64,000 bases of DNA from Quadrisphaera granulorum (GCF_003149145.1 NZ_QGDQ01000015.1:51819-115818), one strand, 5' to 3'. Shown: positions 45,066-53,684, counted from the first letter of the stretch. Made by a program: numbers and translations. The notes: generated by a model from the letters alone, not told the origin.

Positions 45066-46079
45066 GTGACAGCGGGTGGCGCTCCGGTGGCGCAGCGCAC
45101 TCTCGTGCTGGCTCAGCCGCTCGACCTGTCGGCCACGGTCGGGCCACTGCGCCGCGGCGGGGGAGACCCGGCGGTGCGCCGCGTCGGTGTCGGGCCGGGC
45201 GCCACGTGGTGGTGGGCGACCCGCACGTCGCAGGGCACGGCCCTGCTACGTCTGCAGCACCTGCGCGCTGGTGGGCCGCACGGCGTCGTCGAGGCAGCGG
45301 CGTGGGGGACGGGCGCCGGCGTCGTCGTCGACGGCGTCCCCGAGCTGCTCGGCGAAGAACAGGACTCCTCCGGCTTTCGGCCGCTCGCCCACCACACCGC
45401 GCTGGTCTCCGCGTGGCGCCGCCACGGCGGCGTGCGGGTGCTGCGGACGCGGGCCGTCTTCGAGGCGCTCGTGGGGGCGGCCCTGGAGCAGGTGGTCACC
45501 GGGGTGGAGGCGCACCGGGCGTGGCGCGACCTGCTCTGCCGCTTCGGGGAGGTCGCGCCCGGGGGGCTTCACGACGTCGGCAGCGGTGGCCCGTCAGCGC
45601 CCGGCGGCCCTGCCGAGGGGATGCGCGTGCCGCCGAGCGCCCGTGAGTGGGCCGCCATCCCGAGCTGGGAGTGGCTGCGCGCGGGGGTGGAGGAGCGACG
45701 CCGCAGTGTGGTGCTGCACGCCTCGCGGTGCGCCCCGGCTCTGGAGCGCACGGTGTTGCTGCCGCCCGAGCGCGTTGAACCGGCGCTGCGGACCCTGCCC
45801 GGGGTGGGCGTGTGGACGGCGGCGGAGGTGCGCCACCGCGCCCACGGAGACCCCGACGCCTTCTCCTTCGCCGACTACCACGTGGCCAAGAACGTCTCCT
45901 ATGCGCTGACCGGTGAGGTGCTCGACGATGCCGGGTGCGCCGAGGTCATCGAGTGCTACCGCGGCCACCGCTACCGGGTGCAGCGGCTGCTGGAGCTCGA
46001 CGGCATCGCCAGGCCCCGCCGCGCTGCGCGGATGACACTGCCGCGCCACGTGCCCGTGGCCACCGGCATGAGGTCCTGA
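45066..46079 (+). CDS. DNA-3-methyladenine glycosylase 2 (AlkA/HhH-GPD) family
   Basis: 337 residues. The helix-hairpin-helix region LRTLPGVGVWTAAEVRHRAH is followed by the catalytic-Asp segment GDPDAFSFADYHVAKNVSYA. The N-terminal half (LVLAQPLDLSATVGPLRRGG, FRPLAHHTALVSAWRRHGG, VFEALVGAALEQVVT) fits the actinobacterial AlkA2-type proteins. It should excise alkylated bases. A Gly/Pro/Ser insertion lies near residues 170-195. GTG 45066 is preferred; ATG 45042 is possible. Confidence 0.85.
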   Translation: MTAGGAPVAQRTLVLAQPLDLSATVGPLRRGGGDPAVRRVGVGPGATWWWATRTSQGTALLRLQHLRAGGPHGVVEAAAWGTGAGVVVDGVPELLGEEQDSSGFRPLAHHTALVSAWRRHGGVRVLRTRAVFEALVGAALEQVVTGVEAHRAWRDLLCRFGEVAPGGLHDVGSGGPSAPGGPAEGMRVPPSAREWAAIPSWEWLRAGVEERRRSVVLHASRCAPALERTVLLPPERVEPALRTLPGVGVWTAAEVRHRAHGDPDAFSFADYHVAKNVSYALTGEVLDDAGCAEVIECYRGHRYRVQRLLELDGIARPRRAARMTLPRHVPVATGMRS

Positions 46080-46152
46080 CCAGGACGTTCGCGGAGGTGC
46101 CGCCCGGTGATCGGCCGAGCGAGGGCGATCGGCGGCCGGAGATGAGGCAAAC

Positions 46153-46174
46153 GGGGGACACAGGGCTGTCCCCC
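46153..46174 (+). terminator. Perfect 8-bp hairpin
   Basis: GGGGGACA (46153-46160) pairs with TGTCCCCC (46167-46174) around a 6-nt loop. It lies 75 nt after the glycosylase stop and 70 nt before the next gene; no long T-run follows. Confidence 0.45.
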
Positions 46175-46245
46175 TTCAAGGCACAGCCGTTCCCCGTCGA
46201 TGCCGCCTCGGAGACCACCCATCGGACGGCATCACGGAGGAAGCC

Positions 46246-46692
46246 ATGCGGCGAAAGACCGCCATAGTTTTAGGCGTTTCGGGCGCCGCACTGGCCCTCA
46301 CGGCCAGCAGCGCCTTCACAGCGGCGGGCCTGACCGTCTCCCCGTCTGCGGGTTTCATCGGTGGCACGCAGACGGTGACTGTCAACGGCACGACGGTCAG
46401 CAGCGTCGCCTACACGGCCGATGCACAGGACGCCGCGAAGACGGGCAAGATCGTCCTCACGTTCTCCGACCACAACGCCAACGCCAAGGTTCCGGGAATC
46501 GTCTTCACCTTCACATCGGCCGCCACGACTGCGGGTCGAACCGCCCCCTCCTGGACCTGCAGTGCCATCGCCTCGGTCGGAAACACCGCCAACTCCGCCT
46601 CGGAGTGCGGCGCCGGCTCGTCCGTCAGCGGCGCAGGCGGCACTGCCTTCCTGACGGACGACCTCGTGTCGTACGCATTGACGGTCTCCTGA
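46246..46692 (+). CDS. Small secreted protein, probable substrate of adjacent signal peptidase
   Basis: 148 residues. Signal peptide with hydrophobic core AIVLGVSGAALALTASSAFTA, then a beta-rich domain of about 120 residues (LTVSPSAGFIGGTQTVTVNG, VFTFTSAATTAGRTAPSWTC) with two Cys that could form a disulfide. I do not recognise the family. GGAGGAAGCC precedes the ATG. It is followed after 4 nt by a signal peptidase/DUF5305 gene; small secreted proteins in such positions are often processed by the neighbouring peptidase (inference). Confidence 0.75.
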   Translation: MRRKTAIVLGVSGAALALTASSAFTAAGLTVSPSAGFIGGTQTVTVNGTTVSSVAYTADAQDAAKTGKIVLTFSDHNANAKVPGIVFTFTSAATTAGRTAPSWTCSAIASVGNTANSASECGAGSSVSGAGGTAFLTDDLVSYALTVS

Positions 46693-46696
46693 TGCC

Positions 46697-48739
46697 GTGA
46701 CCCTGTGCCAGCGCGTCGCCGCCGTCGCGACCACCCTCGTGGTGGTTGTGGCGGCGGCGGTCGTGCTGGCCGTGCAGACCGGGTGGGTGACGGTCGTCGT
46801 CACCCACGGGATCAGCATGAACCCGGTCTACTACCAGGGAGACCTGGTGGTGGCCGCGCGCAAGGAGAGCTACCAGGTCGGCGACATCGTCGCGTTCGAC
46901 CACGACGACCCGGACGCTTCCAAGACACGGGTGCTGCACCGCATCATCGCCGTCCAGGCAGACGGCATTGTCACCAAGGGTGACAACCGTCAGACGCGGG
47001 ACCCCGGTGTGACCCCGTTCGACAAGATCCTCGGCCGAGCGATGCTCCACGTGCCCCAGGCCGGCAAGCTCGTCAACGCCGCAGGCAGCCCGTGGGGCAT
47101 TGCTGTGCTCGTCGGTGGACCACTGCTGCTGTCCCTCATCGGGGGAGCCGCTGGTGTAAAGCGCGGCGGAACGCGGGCGCGGCGTGCCCGGGCTCGCCGC
47201 GCCGAGGCTGCCGGCGCGCCGTCGCGTCGCCAGCTGCGTCCCGGTGTCCCGGCTGGATCGGCGAACACCGAGCGGTGGGCTCAGCGACAGGGGCCGTTGC
47301 CCCCACGGCCGGGCTCGTCCTCAATAACCGCGTCCGGCAACCCCGTGGCGCTTGGAGTTGTCTTGGTTCTCGGGGCCGCCGGTCTCGGCCTGGGGATGAG
47401 CAGCTGGACGGCACCGCCAGAGAAGACCAGGACCGAGGCCGCCGATGACCTCGTACGCACCGCGACGTTCTCCTACACCGCAGACGTGCGGCGCTCACCC
47501 GTCTATGACGGCACGACCGTCACCTCGCCGGCGCCGGTATTCCGGAAGGTCGCGACCGGTGTCTACGCGGACCTCGCCTACCGCGGTGCCGCAGGGGAGG
47601 CCGGCAGCATCGACCTCAGCGCGAAGCTCTCCAGTCCGGGGGGCTGGACGACGACGATGCCGATCTCGTCCGGGCTGCGCTACGGAGGCGGCGCTGCCGA
47701 CCTGCAGGAGCCTCTCGACCTCGATGCGTTCCTGGCGCGGTCCGCGGCTGCCGCGGCGATCACGGGGCTCGAAGCGCAGCCTCTCGCGGTGGTGCTGACG
47801 GCCACTGTCACCCCGGACAGCGGTGGTGCGGGCCCAGCCACCAGCGCCGGGGGGCCGCTGGTCGCCACCATGCCTCTGACCGTCACCGACTCCCGGGTCA
47901 CGCTGGACGGGGACAGTGCCTCGCTGGTCGCGACCGCCAAGGAGCCGCAGACGCGGACCGTCACCGAGCCCGGTTCGGTGTCCTTGGTCGGGCTGAAGCT
48001 GCCCGTCCAGCCGGTGCGCGTCACCGCCGTCGTCCTGCTCGTTCTTGCGGCATTGGGCGGGCTCGTGCTGGCGATCCTGACCGCCGTCGCCCGTTCCCGT
48101 GCCGCCCGCGCCGACGCGCGCAGTACCGAGACCGAGCGCGTCGCCGCGTGCCTCGCCGACCTGCTCGTGCCCGTCGTGGAGATCCCCGGCGCCGAGACGG
48201 CCGTCGAGGTCATCTCACCCGAAGCCCTCGAGCGCCTCGCCCGTGCGCACGAGCTGCCCGTGCTGCACCGCCGCGGTCACGGGGCCGCGGTGTTCGCCGT
48301 CGTCGTCGAGGGCACCACCTATACGTGGTCCGAGCACGACGGCGAAGTCGTCTCCGACGAGGGCTTCCTCCTCGACCATGTGTTGCACCCCGAGGACGAC
48401 GACAGCGGCACCTACGCCCGGCGCGCGCCGTGGGAGGAGCCGCCCATCGTCTTCGCCCCGCGGCACGCGACCCCGAACCCGACACCTCCGACCAACCAGC
48501 CCCTGTCACCTCGCCGCGCTGCGATCGCGGCGGAGCGCGAACCGCTGCCCGACGAGCCGAGCTTTGAAGAGCTGCTGCAGCCGGACCCCTTCTCCCGCCT
48601 CGTCGATCCCGACCCGTTCGCACGGCTCGGACCGGCGGCCCGAGGGCCATCCCGTGCGTCGGGGCGGCGTGCGAAGACGAATGAACGGGGCTCGACCCGG
48701 CGGGAACCCCCGCCGGGTCCTTCGCACGTCCGGCGCTGA
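46697..48739 (+). CDS. SipW-type signal peptidase I fused to DUF5305-like domain
   Basis: 680 residues. Residues 1-140: membrane anchor VVVVAAAVVLAVQTGWV, then the S26B signal peptidase with catalytic Ser in THGISMNPVYYQGDLVVA, the His (not Lys) partner in VLHRIIAVQADG, and KGDNRQTRDPG. A second anchor follows. Residues 230-480 are a DUF5305-like extracytoplasmic domain (TATFSYTADVRRSPVYDGTT, VYADLAYRGAAGE), and an anchor ALGGLVLAILTAVARSRAAR leads to a charged cytoplasmic tail of about 200 residues. The Ser/His dyad is the ER/SipW type. The fusion combines peptidase and surface domain in one chain. Start GTG 46697. Confidence 0.85.
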   Translation: MTLCQRVAAVATTLVVVVAAAVVLAVQTGWVTVVVTHGISMNPVYYQGDLVVAARKESYQVGDIVAFDHDDPDASKTRVLHRIIAVQADGIVTKGDNRQTRDPGVTPFDKILGRAMLHVPQAGKLVNAAGSPWGIAVLVGGPLLLSLIGGAAGVKRGGTRARRARARRAEAAGAPSRRQLRPGVPAGSANTERWAQRQGPLPPRPGSSSITASGNPVALGVVLVLGAAGLGLGMSSWTAPPEKTRTEAADDLVRTATFSYTADVRRSPVYDGTTVTSPAPVFRKVATGVYADLAYRGAAGEAGSIDLSAKLSSPGGWTTTMPISSGLRYGGGAADLQEPLDLDAFLARSAAAAAITGLEAQPLAVVLTATVTPDSGGAGPATSAGGPLVATMPLTVTDSRVTLDGDSASLVATAKEPQTRTVTEPGSVSLVGLKLPVQPVRVTAVVLLVLAALGGLVLAILTAVARSRAARADARSTETERVAACLADLLVPVVEIPGAETAVEVISPEALERLARAHELPVLHRRGHGAAVFAVVVEGTTYTWSEHDGEVVSDEGFLLDHVLHPEDDDSGTYARRAPWEEPPIVFAPRHATPNPTPPTNQPLSPRRAAIAAEREPLPDEPSFEELLQPDPFSRLVDPDPFARLGPAARGPSRASGRRAKTNERGSTRREPPPGPSHVRR

Positions 48740-48932
48740 CTCTGCGCTGATCGGCGTGGCGTTTTCGGCTGTTCACCGTTAGGTCGCCCATGGACCGGGC
48801 TTCACCACCGGGTGGCCTCGCTCTCACTGGGTGGCCTGACGCCCGGCTGGAACCCTCGAGACCGGGAGACAGCCCACCCAGTCGACGGGGCGCCCGGCCG
48901 TTCGAGTAACAGCAGGACAGCAGCGACGCTGC
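48740..48932. other. Intergenic, no gene seen
   Basis: Nearly 200 nt between the signal peptidase and vapBC. I see no coding frame with family features. Confidence 0.35.
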
Positions 48933-48938
48933 TACTTT
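48933..48938 (+). promoter_or_regulatory. -10 element TACTTT (leaderless)
   Basis: TACTTT ends 6 nt before ATG 48945 of vapB. No ribosome-binding site. Confidence 0.5.
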
Positions 48939-48944
48939 GGCAGC

Positions 48945-49181
48945 ATGCCCGTGTCGATGACTATCCGGGACGTCCCTGAGGACGCACGGAACGAACTGGC
49001 GGCTCGCGCCGCTCGCGCAGGCCAATCCCTGCAGGAGTATTTGAGGGCCCTCGTCATTGAGCAGGCTTCGCGGCCCACGGTTGACGACATCGTGCGCCGC
49101 GCCCGGGCACGCGCCATCGCCACGGGAACCACGGTGACGACAGAAGAGATCCTCGCTGCGCGGGATGCTGACCGGTCGTGA
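48945..49181 (+). CDS. vapB: VapB/FitA-type antitoxin
   Basis: 78 residues. A ribbon-helix-helix N-terminus (SMTIRDVPEDARNELAARAA, SLQEYLRALVIEQA) binds DNA as a dimer, and the C-terminal tail (DIVRRARARAIATGTTVTTE) would wrap the toxin. It overlaps vapC by 4 nt (GTGA), the usual order of antitoxin before toxin. Leaderless start at ATG 48945. Confidence 0.88.
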   Translation: MPVSMTIRDVPEDARNELAARAARAGQSLQEYLRALVIEQASRPTVDDIVRRARARAIATGTTVTTEEILAARDADRS

Positions 49182-49594
49182 GCCTGGTCGTCTGCGATGC
49201 GTCGGCGCTCGTTGCCGTCCTCATCGGCGCCGACGGTGCCGACGGCGGCATCGATCGCGGCGCCTGGGCGGCAGAGCAGTTGCTCGGTGCCCGCCTCGCA
49301 GGTCCAGCCCTTCTTCCGTTCGAGGTGAGCAACGTGATCAGGCGGCTGGAGCTCAGCGGCGCCGCATCAGCGGACGTGACGGCCCAGGCCCACGCAGATC
49401 TGATGGCTCTCCCCGTCCAGCTCTTCCCCTACGAGGTCCTCGCTGCGCGGACCCGGGAGCTCCGGGCCACCATCACGAGCTACGACGCGAGCTACGTCGC
49501 TACTGCCGAACTGCTCGGCGCGCCTCTGGTCACCCTCGACGTCCGGCTCTCACGAGCACCGGGGCCGCGGTGTGAGTTCCGAATGCCCGTGTGA
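49178..49594 (+). CDS. vapC: VapC-type PIN-domain toxin
   Basis: 138 residues. Acidic PIN residues are present: Asp7 in VVCDASALVAVL, Glu in LPFEVSNVIRRL, Asp in SYDASYVATAEL and Asp in TLDVRLS. It is a Mg-dependent ribonuclease by family, neutralised by the coupled VapB. All catalytic acids look intact, so the locus may be active, in contrast with the hipBA wreck at 6.5 kb. Confidence 0.9.
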   Translation: MSLVVCDASALVAVLIGADGADGGIDRGAWAAEQLLGARLAGPALLPFEVSNVIRRLELSGAASADVTAQAHADLMALPVQLFPYEVLAARTRELRATITSYDASYVATAELLGAPLVTLDVRLSRAPGPRCEFRMPV

Positions 49595-49655
49595 GCGCAG
49601 CGGGACGTCGCTGGCCGCGACCCTCGCCGTCGTCGTCCTGATCTGGTCTGGCAGA

Positions 49656-50567
49656 TCAGAGACGCAGGCGGCGCAGCAGTCGTGGCGGCACCCACCGCAG
49701 CACCTCGGTGACGGCTTGCGCGCCCGGGGGCGCCCACACGACGTCGCGCTCGAGCTCCAGGCCCTGGGCGGTGAGGTCGGCGACGGCCTCCTTGGTGGTC
49801 GCCAGCCAGGCGGACCGCCCGGCCGTCATCCGCGTCCGCACGAAGCCGGGGCGCACCACCACCACGCGCACGCCGTCACCGCGGACCGCTTCGCGCAACC
49901 CCGACACGAACGCGTCGAGCCCGGCCTTGCTCGCCCCGTAGGCGAAGTCGGTGGAGCGGGCGCGTACCGCGGCGGCGCTCGACAGCACCACCAGCGTGCC
50001 CCCGCGCTGAGTCTTCAACCGCTGCGCAGCCTCGGCGGCCAGCGCTACGGGCGCGACGGTGTTCACCTGCACGAGGTCGGCCGCGGCCGCCGGGTCCTGC
50101 CAGGAGCGCTTGCCGTCGGGCAGCACCCCCAGGGCGAGAACGACGACGTCGACCGGCCCCACGGGCACGCCCGCCGCGACCCCGCGTGACCCGAACGCCT
50201 CCGCCAGCGCGGGCGACCACGTCGACTGCTGGTGCGCGTCGAGCGGCACCGGTCGGACGCGGTGGCCCTCGGCGGCCAGCGCGGCCACGGCCTCGGACAG
50301 GCGTGGACCGGGGCGACCGGCCAGCACCACGTCGAGCGAACGGTCCAGCCCGAGGCGGCGCACGAGCGCCAGGCCGATGTCGGAGGTGCCGCCGAGCAGC
50401 ACCACGCGTTTCGGCTCGTGAGGAGGGCGGACCGGCAGCGCGGGGGGCGCAGTCGTGGCGCTGGGGGCCGGATCGTCGTCGCGACCGGTCAGCTTGCTGG
50501 CGAGCTGCTCCGAGACGCGGTCCGCGAGATCACCGAGCGGCAGCTTGGGGAGGCGCACCCTGGCCAT
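49656..50567 (-). CDS. dprE2: Decaprenylphospho-beta-D-ribose 2-epimerase subunit DprE2 (SDR)
   Basis: 303 residues. After a basic N-terminal stretch comes the NAD motif VVLLGGTSDIGLALVRRL; catalytic SSAAAVRARSTDFAYGASKA gives Ser-Tyr-Lys; VRPGFVRTRMTAG and the C-terminal VVWAPPGAQAVTEVLRWVPP match mycobacterial DprE2 (LVWAP, LRHIPRSIFRKL) closely. It reduces the 2-keto intermediate to decaprenyl-phosphoarabinose, donor for the Emb enzyme. No DprE1 is in the window, and the gene sits about 20 kb from ubiA/emb. It is divergent from cofD with 54 nt between. ATG 50567 follows a run of alternative in-frame starts. Confidence 0.88.
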   Translation of the reverse strand: MARVRLPKLPLGDLADRVSEQLASKLTGRDDDPAPSATTAPPALPVRPPHEPKRVVLLGGTSDIGLALVRRLGLDRSLDVVLAGRPGPRLSEAVAALAAEGHRVRPVPLDAHQQSTWSPALAEAFGSRGVAAGVPVGPVDVVVLALGVLPDGKRSWQDPAAAADLVQVNTVAPVALAAEAAQRLKTQRGGTLVVLSSAAAVRARSTDFAYGASKAGLDAFVSGLREAVRGDGVRVVVVRPGFVRTRMTAGRSAWLATTKEAVADLTAQGLELERDVVWAPPGAQAVTEVLRWVPPRLLRRLRL

Positions 50568-50621
50568 GCTGGCCGAGGGGTCTCGTTCCGGCCAGACCGG
50601 GGCCCCGCAGCCGGTGTGAAG

Positions 50622-51656
50622 ATGGACGACGTGCTCATCACGGCCATCGCCGGAGGCGTCGGGGGTGCGCGCTTCCTGCGCGGGCTGCTCGCCCACCTCG
50701 CGGCCTCGCCCGACCCCGCCCGTCGCAACGCCCGCGTGATCGCCGTCGTCAACACCGGCGACGACGCCACCATGCACGGCCTGCGCATCACCCCCGACCT
50801 CGACACGGTGATGTACACGCTCGGCGGCGCCGTTCACGAGGAGCAGGGCTGGGGACGGCGCAACGAGAGCCATGTCGTCTCCTCCGAGCTCGCCGCGTAC
50901 GGCACCGGGCCCGACTGGTTCACCCTCGGAGACCGCGACCTCGGCACCCACGTGTTCCGCACGCAGCTGCTGGGGGAAGGGCTGCCGCTCTCGCGCGTGG
51001 TGGAGCGGTTGTGCGAGCGATGGCTCCCCGACCCCGGAGAGGGCAAGCCGAGCGTGCGGCTGCTGCCCATGAGCGACGACGACGTCGAGACCCACGTCCA
51101 CCTGGCCGACGGCCGGACCGTCCACTTCCAGGAGTGGTGGGTGCGGCTGCGGGCCTCCGTCCCCGCCACCGGCTTCAGGCAGGTCGGAGTCGATGCGGCG
51201 AAGCCCGCTCCGGGCGTGCTGGAGGCGCTGCGCGACGCCGACGCCGTGCTCCTGCCGCCGTCCAACCCGGTGGTGAGCATCGGCACGGTGCTCGGGGTGC
51301 CCGGCGTGAGGGAGGCGCTGCGGGACGGCGGGGCGCCTGTCGTCGGCGTCTCCCCGATTCTCGGGGGGAAGGTGGTGCGGGGCATGGCCGACGCGTGCTT
51401 GTCCGCGATCGGGGTGGAGACGTCCGCCCTGGGAGTGGCCGGTCTGTACGCGGACCTGCTCGATGCGTGGCTGGTCGACGACGACGCCGACGGCGCCCTG
51501 CACGGGACGTCGGTGCCCGGCGCTGCGCCCGGCCGGGGGCGGGTGATCGCGCGGCCACTGCTCATGAGCTCGCCGCAGGCCGCTGCCGATCTGGCCGGTG
51601 CCGCCCTTGACGTCGCGTTGGCTACCGGCCGCCGCCCTGAACGGAGCGCGGCATGA
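50622..51656 (+). CDS. cofD: 2-phospho-L-lactate transferase (coenzyme F420 biosynthesis)
   Basis: 344 residues. AIAGGVGGARFLRGLLAHLA is the CofD/FbiA glycine-rich start; VNTGDDATMHGLRITPDLDT, LGDRDLGTHVFRTQLLGEGL, LLPPSNPVVSIGTVLGVPGV and SPILGGKVVRGMADACLSAI are diagnostic. It transfers the phospho-lactyl or phosphoenolpyruvyl group to Fo. ATG 50622 is chosen to fit the family N-terminus; no clear ribosome-binding site. First gene of an F420 operon with cofE. Confidence 0.95.
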   Translation: MDDVLITAIAGGVGGARFLRGLLAHLAASPDPARRNARVIAVVNTGDDATMHGLRITPDLDTVMYTLGGAVHEEQGWGRRNESHVVSSELAAYGTGPDWFTLGDRDLGTHVFRTQLLGEGLPLSRVVERLCERWLPDPGEGKPSVRLLPMSDDDVETHVHLADGRTVHFQEWWVRLRASVPATGFRQVGVDAAKPAPGVLEALRDADAVLLPPSNPVVSIGTVLGVPGVREALRDGGAPVVGVSPILGGKVVRGMADACLSAIGVETSALGVAGLYADLLDAWLVDDDADGALHGTSVPGAAPGRGRVIARPLLMSSPQAAADLAGAALDVALATGRRPERSAA

Positions 51657-51678
51657 CCCCCCACCCCCACCCCGTCCG

Positions 51679-51728
51679 TGATCATGGACGTCCGCCACCC
51701 ACCGCGGGGTGGCGGAAGTCCATGATCA
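51679..51728. repeat. 22-bp hairpin, family R2
   Basis: Left arm 51679-51700 (TGATCATGGACGTCCGCCAC and CC), 6-nt loop, right arm 51707-51728, with a single mismatch. The right arm contains the ATG at 51722 of the gene between cofD and cofE. Confidence 0.75.
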
Positions 51729-52126
51729 GGGCGGTGGGGCGGGTGGCGGCCGAAGGGGTCGGGCTGCTCGCCGCCGCGCTCGCCCGGGCCGACGGCGCGA
51801 CCTGTCGGATCGTCGAGGTGCCCAGGGTCTCGGCCGTCCCTGGCCGACCCGCGCAGACCGTGAGGGTGCGGGTCTGCTCCGGCGCCCGCGGGCGGACCTA
51901 CGCCCGCGGCGGCACCACGTACGGCACCACCTACGTCACGGGCGGTAACCCCCGCACGTGCGCTGACGACAGGCTGCGCCACGAGGCCGTCCACGTCCTG
52001 CAGTGGCAGCGCTGGGGCCTGCTGCTCCCCCTGCTCTACGGCATCGCTGAGCTGCGCGCCGGCGGCGACCCCACCCGCAACCGCTTCGAGGCCGCCGCCG
52101 GCCTGCGCGACGGAGGCTACGCATGA
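51722..52126 (+). CDS. Unrecognised protein with HExxH motif, between cofD and cofE
   Basis: 134 residues from ATG 51722 (157 if translated from ATG 51653, which overlaps the cofD stop as ATGA). The C-terminal half has DDRLRHEAVHVLQWQRWGLL, with HEAVH of the HExxH zinc-peptidase type, followed by NRFEAAAGLRDGGY, whose Glu could be a third ligand. The middle has RTYARGGTTYGTTYVTGG. I do not recognise a named family. It is coupled to cofE by a 4-nt overlap, so some link to F420 or simply co-expression is implied. Activity is unproven. Confidence 0.6.
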   Translation: MIRAVGRVAAEGVGLLAAALARADGATCRIVEVPRVSAVPGRPAQTVRVRVCSGARGRTYARGGTTYGTTYVTGGNPRTCADDRLRHEAVHVLQWQRWGLLLPLLYGIAELRAGGDPTRNRFEAAAGLRDGGYA

Positions 52127-53253
52127 GCGCCCCCCACCCCGGCCCTCCCTCCGGGGCGAGCACCCCACTCCCGCCGCCCGCGGAGGTGGTGGCGCTGTCC
52201 GTGCCGGGCCTGCCCGAGATCGGCTCCAGCGACGACCTCGCCGGCCTGATCGCGCGGGCGTGCGCCGCGGCGGGGATCGCGCTGGGGGCGTCCGACGTCG
52301 TCGTCGTCGCCAGCAAGGTGGTCGCCAAGGCGGAGGGGCGGAGCATCCCGGCGGCGGAGCGCGAGCGCGCCCTCGACCGGGAGTCCGTGCGGCTCGTGGC
52401 CGAGCGGGGCCTGCCGGACGGGCGCACCACGCGGGTGGTGCAGTCGCGGTCCGGGCCGGTGATGGCGGCGGCGGGCATCGACGCCTCCGACGTCGCCGAG
52501 GGCACCGTGCTGCTGCTGCCCGCCGACCCGGACGCCTCGGCGCGCGCCCTGCGCTCCCGGTTGCGTGCCCTGCTGGAGCCGCAGCTGGCCGGGGGAGCTC
52601 CCGCGGTGGTGGTCAGTGACACCAGCGGCAGGCCCTGGCGCGACGGCGTCACCGACTTCGCCCTCGGCGCCGCGGGCCTGGAGGTCCTCGATGACGCCCG
52701 CGGACGCCTCGACAGGTCCGGGCGCGTTATGGAGGTCACCGTGCGCGGCGTGGCCGACGAGGTCGCCGCGCTCGCGGACCTCGTCAAGGGCAAGGCGGCC
52801 GGCACGCCGGTGGCCGTGGTCCGCGGGCTGGGGGCCCACGTCAGCGACGACGACGGCGACGGCGCCGCCCGGCTCGTGCGGACGGGACCCGCCGACTGGT
52901 TCGCGTTCGGGCACGTCGAGGCGGTGCGCGCTGCGCTCGGGCTCGACGAGCGCGAGGTGGCGCCCCCGCCGATCGCGCCCGGCGGGCCAGTGCGCGACCG
53001 GGTGGCCCGGGCCGTGGACGTGGCGGCCGCCGGGCGCGGTCTCGGCGCTGCTGCTGTGTCCAGCGACGGCGAGGTGCTCGCGGTGAGCGGACCCGCCTAC
53101 GACGTCGGGGTGGCGGTGGAGCGCCTGCGAGTCGCGCTGTGGGCCGAGCGGCTCGATGCCGACGTGGTGCCCGGAGCCGTGCGGACGGTGGACGGCGAGG
53201 AGCTCGTGGACGCCTCCGTGGCCGTCGAGCTGCGGGTACGCGAGCGTTCCTGA
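52123..53253 (+). CDS. cofE: Coenzyme F420-0:L-glutamate ligase, FbiB-like
   Basis: 376 residues. CofE domain (about 20-255): VVVVASKVVAKAEGRSIPA, ERALDRESVRLVAERG, VMAAAGIDASDVAEGTVLLL, VVVSDTSGRPWRDGVTDFAL. It adds glutamates to F420-0 with GTP. The C-terminal 120 residues do not look like the full nitroreductase domain of mycobacterial FbiB, so this is a shorter version, perhaps with a reduced second domain. ATG 52123 overlaps the HExxH gene. Confidence 0.92.
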   Translation: MSAPHPGPPSGASTPLPPPAEVVALSVPGLPEIGSSDDLAGLIARACAAAGIALGASDVVVVASKVVAKAEGRSIPAAERERALDRESVRLVAERGLPDGRTTRVVQSRSGPVMAAAGIDASDVAEGTVLLLPADPDASARALRSRLRALLEPQLAGGAPAVVVSDTSGRPWRDGVTDFALGAAGLEVLDDARGRLDRSGRVMEVTVRGVADEVAALADLVKGKAAGTPVAVVRGLGAHVSDDDGDGAARLVRTGPADWFAFGHVEAVRAALGLDEREVAPPPIAPGGPVRDRVARAVDVAAAGRGLGAAAVSSDGEVLAVSGPAYDVGVAVERLRVALWAERLDADVVPGAVRTVDGEELVDASVAVELRVRERS

Positions 53254-53263
53254 CTGCCGCGGA

Positions 53264-53350
53264 GGTGGCCAACCGTCCATGATCACGGATGGTCACCCAC
53301 CCCCTTTGGTGATCATGGGCGCTGGCCACCCACCCCCTTCGTGATCATGG
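53264..53350. repeat. Repeat cluster, family R2
   Basis: GGTGGCCAACCGTCCATGAT then GGTGATCATGGGCGCTGGCC, CACCC, and a third GTGATCATGG, spaced by CCACCCCCTTT-like strings. It follows the cofE stop by about 10 nt. Confidence 0.6.
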
Positions 53351-53684
53351 TCCCCCGCAAGCGGGAGGTGCCCCCAGGTCGGCCACTGTGGTACGCGCGT
53401 CGTCGCGCTGCGTGACGAGGTGCCCGCCCCGGCCACCAAGCCCATTCGTGGCGCATGTGAAGCGTGGTGCGCCTGTGACTCGTGAGGCGTTTCCGCAGGT
53501 CAGTGACCCCACCTTCGCGCCCACCCGGGACGCCCGTCCGGTCTGTCCGATCCGTCCTCACCCCCGCGGGTGCCCGGAGTGTCACGACCTGTCCGCTCTG
53601 CCCCGCGGCGCGCGGGGCGCGACACGCCCAGCGCGCAAACCCAAGCCACCGCTTCCTGCGTTTCGCCTGCACGCGGAGTAGTCG

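Noticed and set aside
49656..51698. Open frame extending the dprE2 gene back through cofD
   Set aside because: The extension is the antisense of cofD, with low-complexity Arg/Gly/His composition and no domain; DprE2 starts near 50567.
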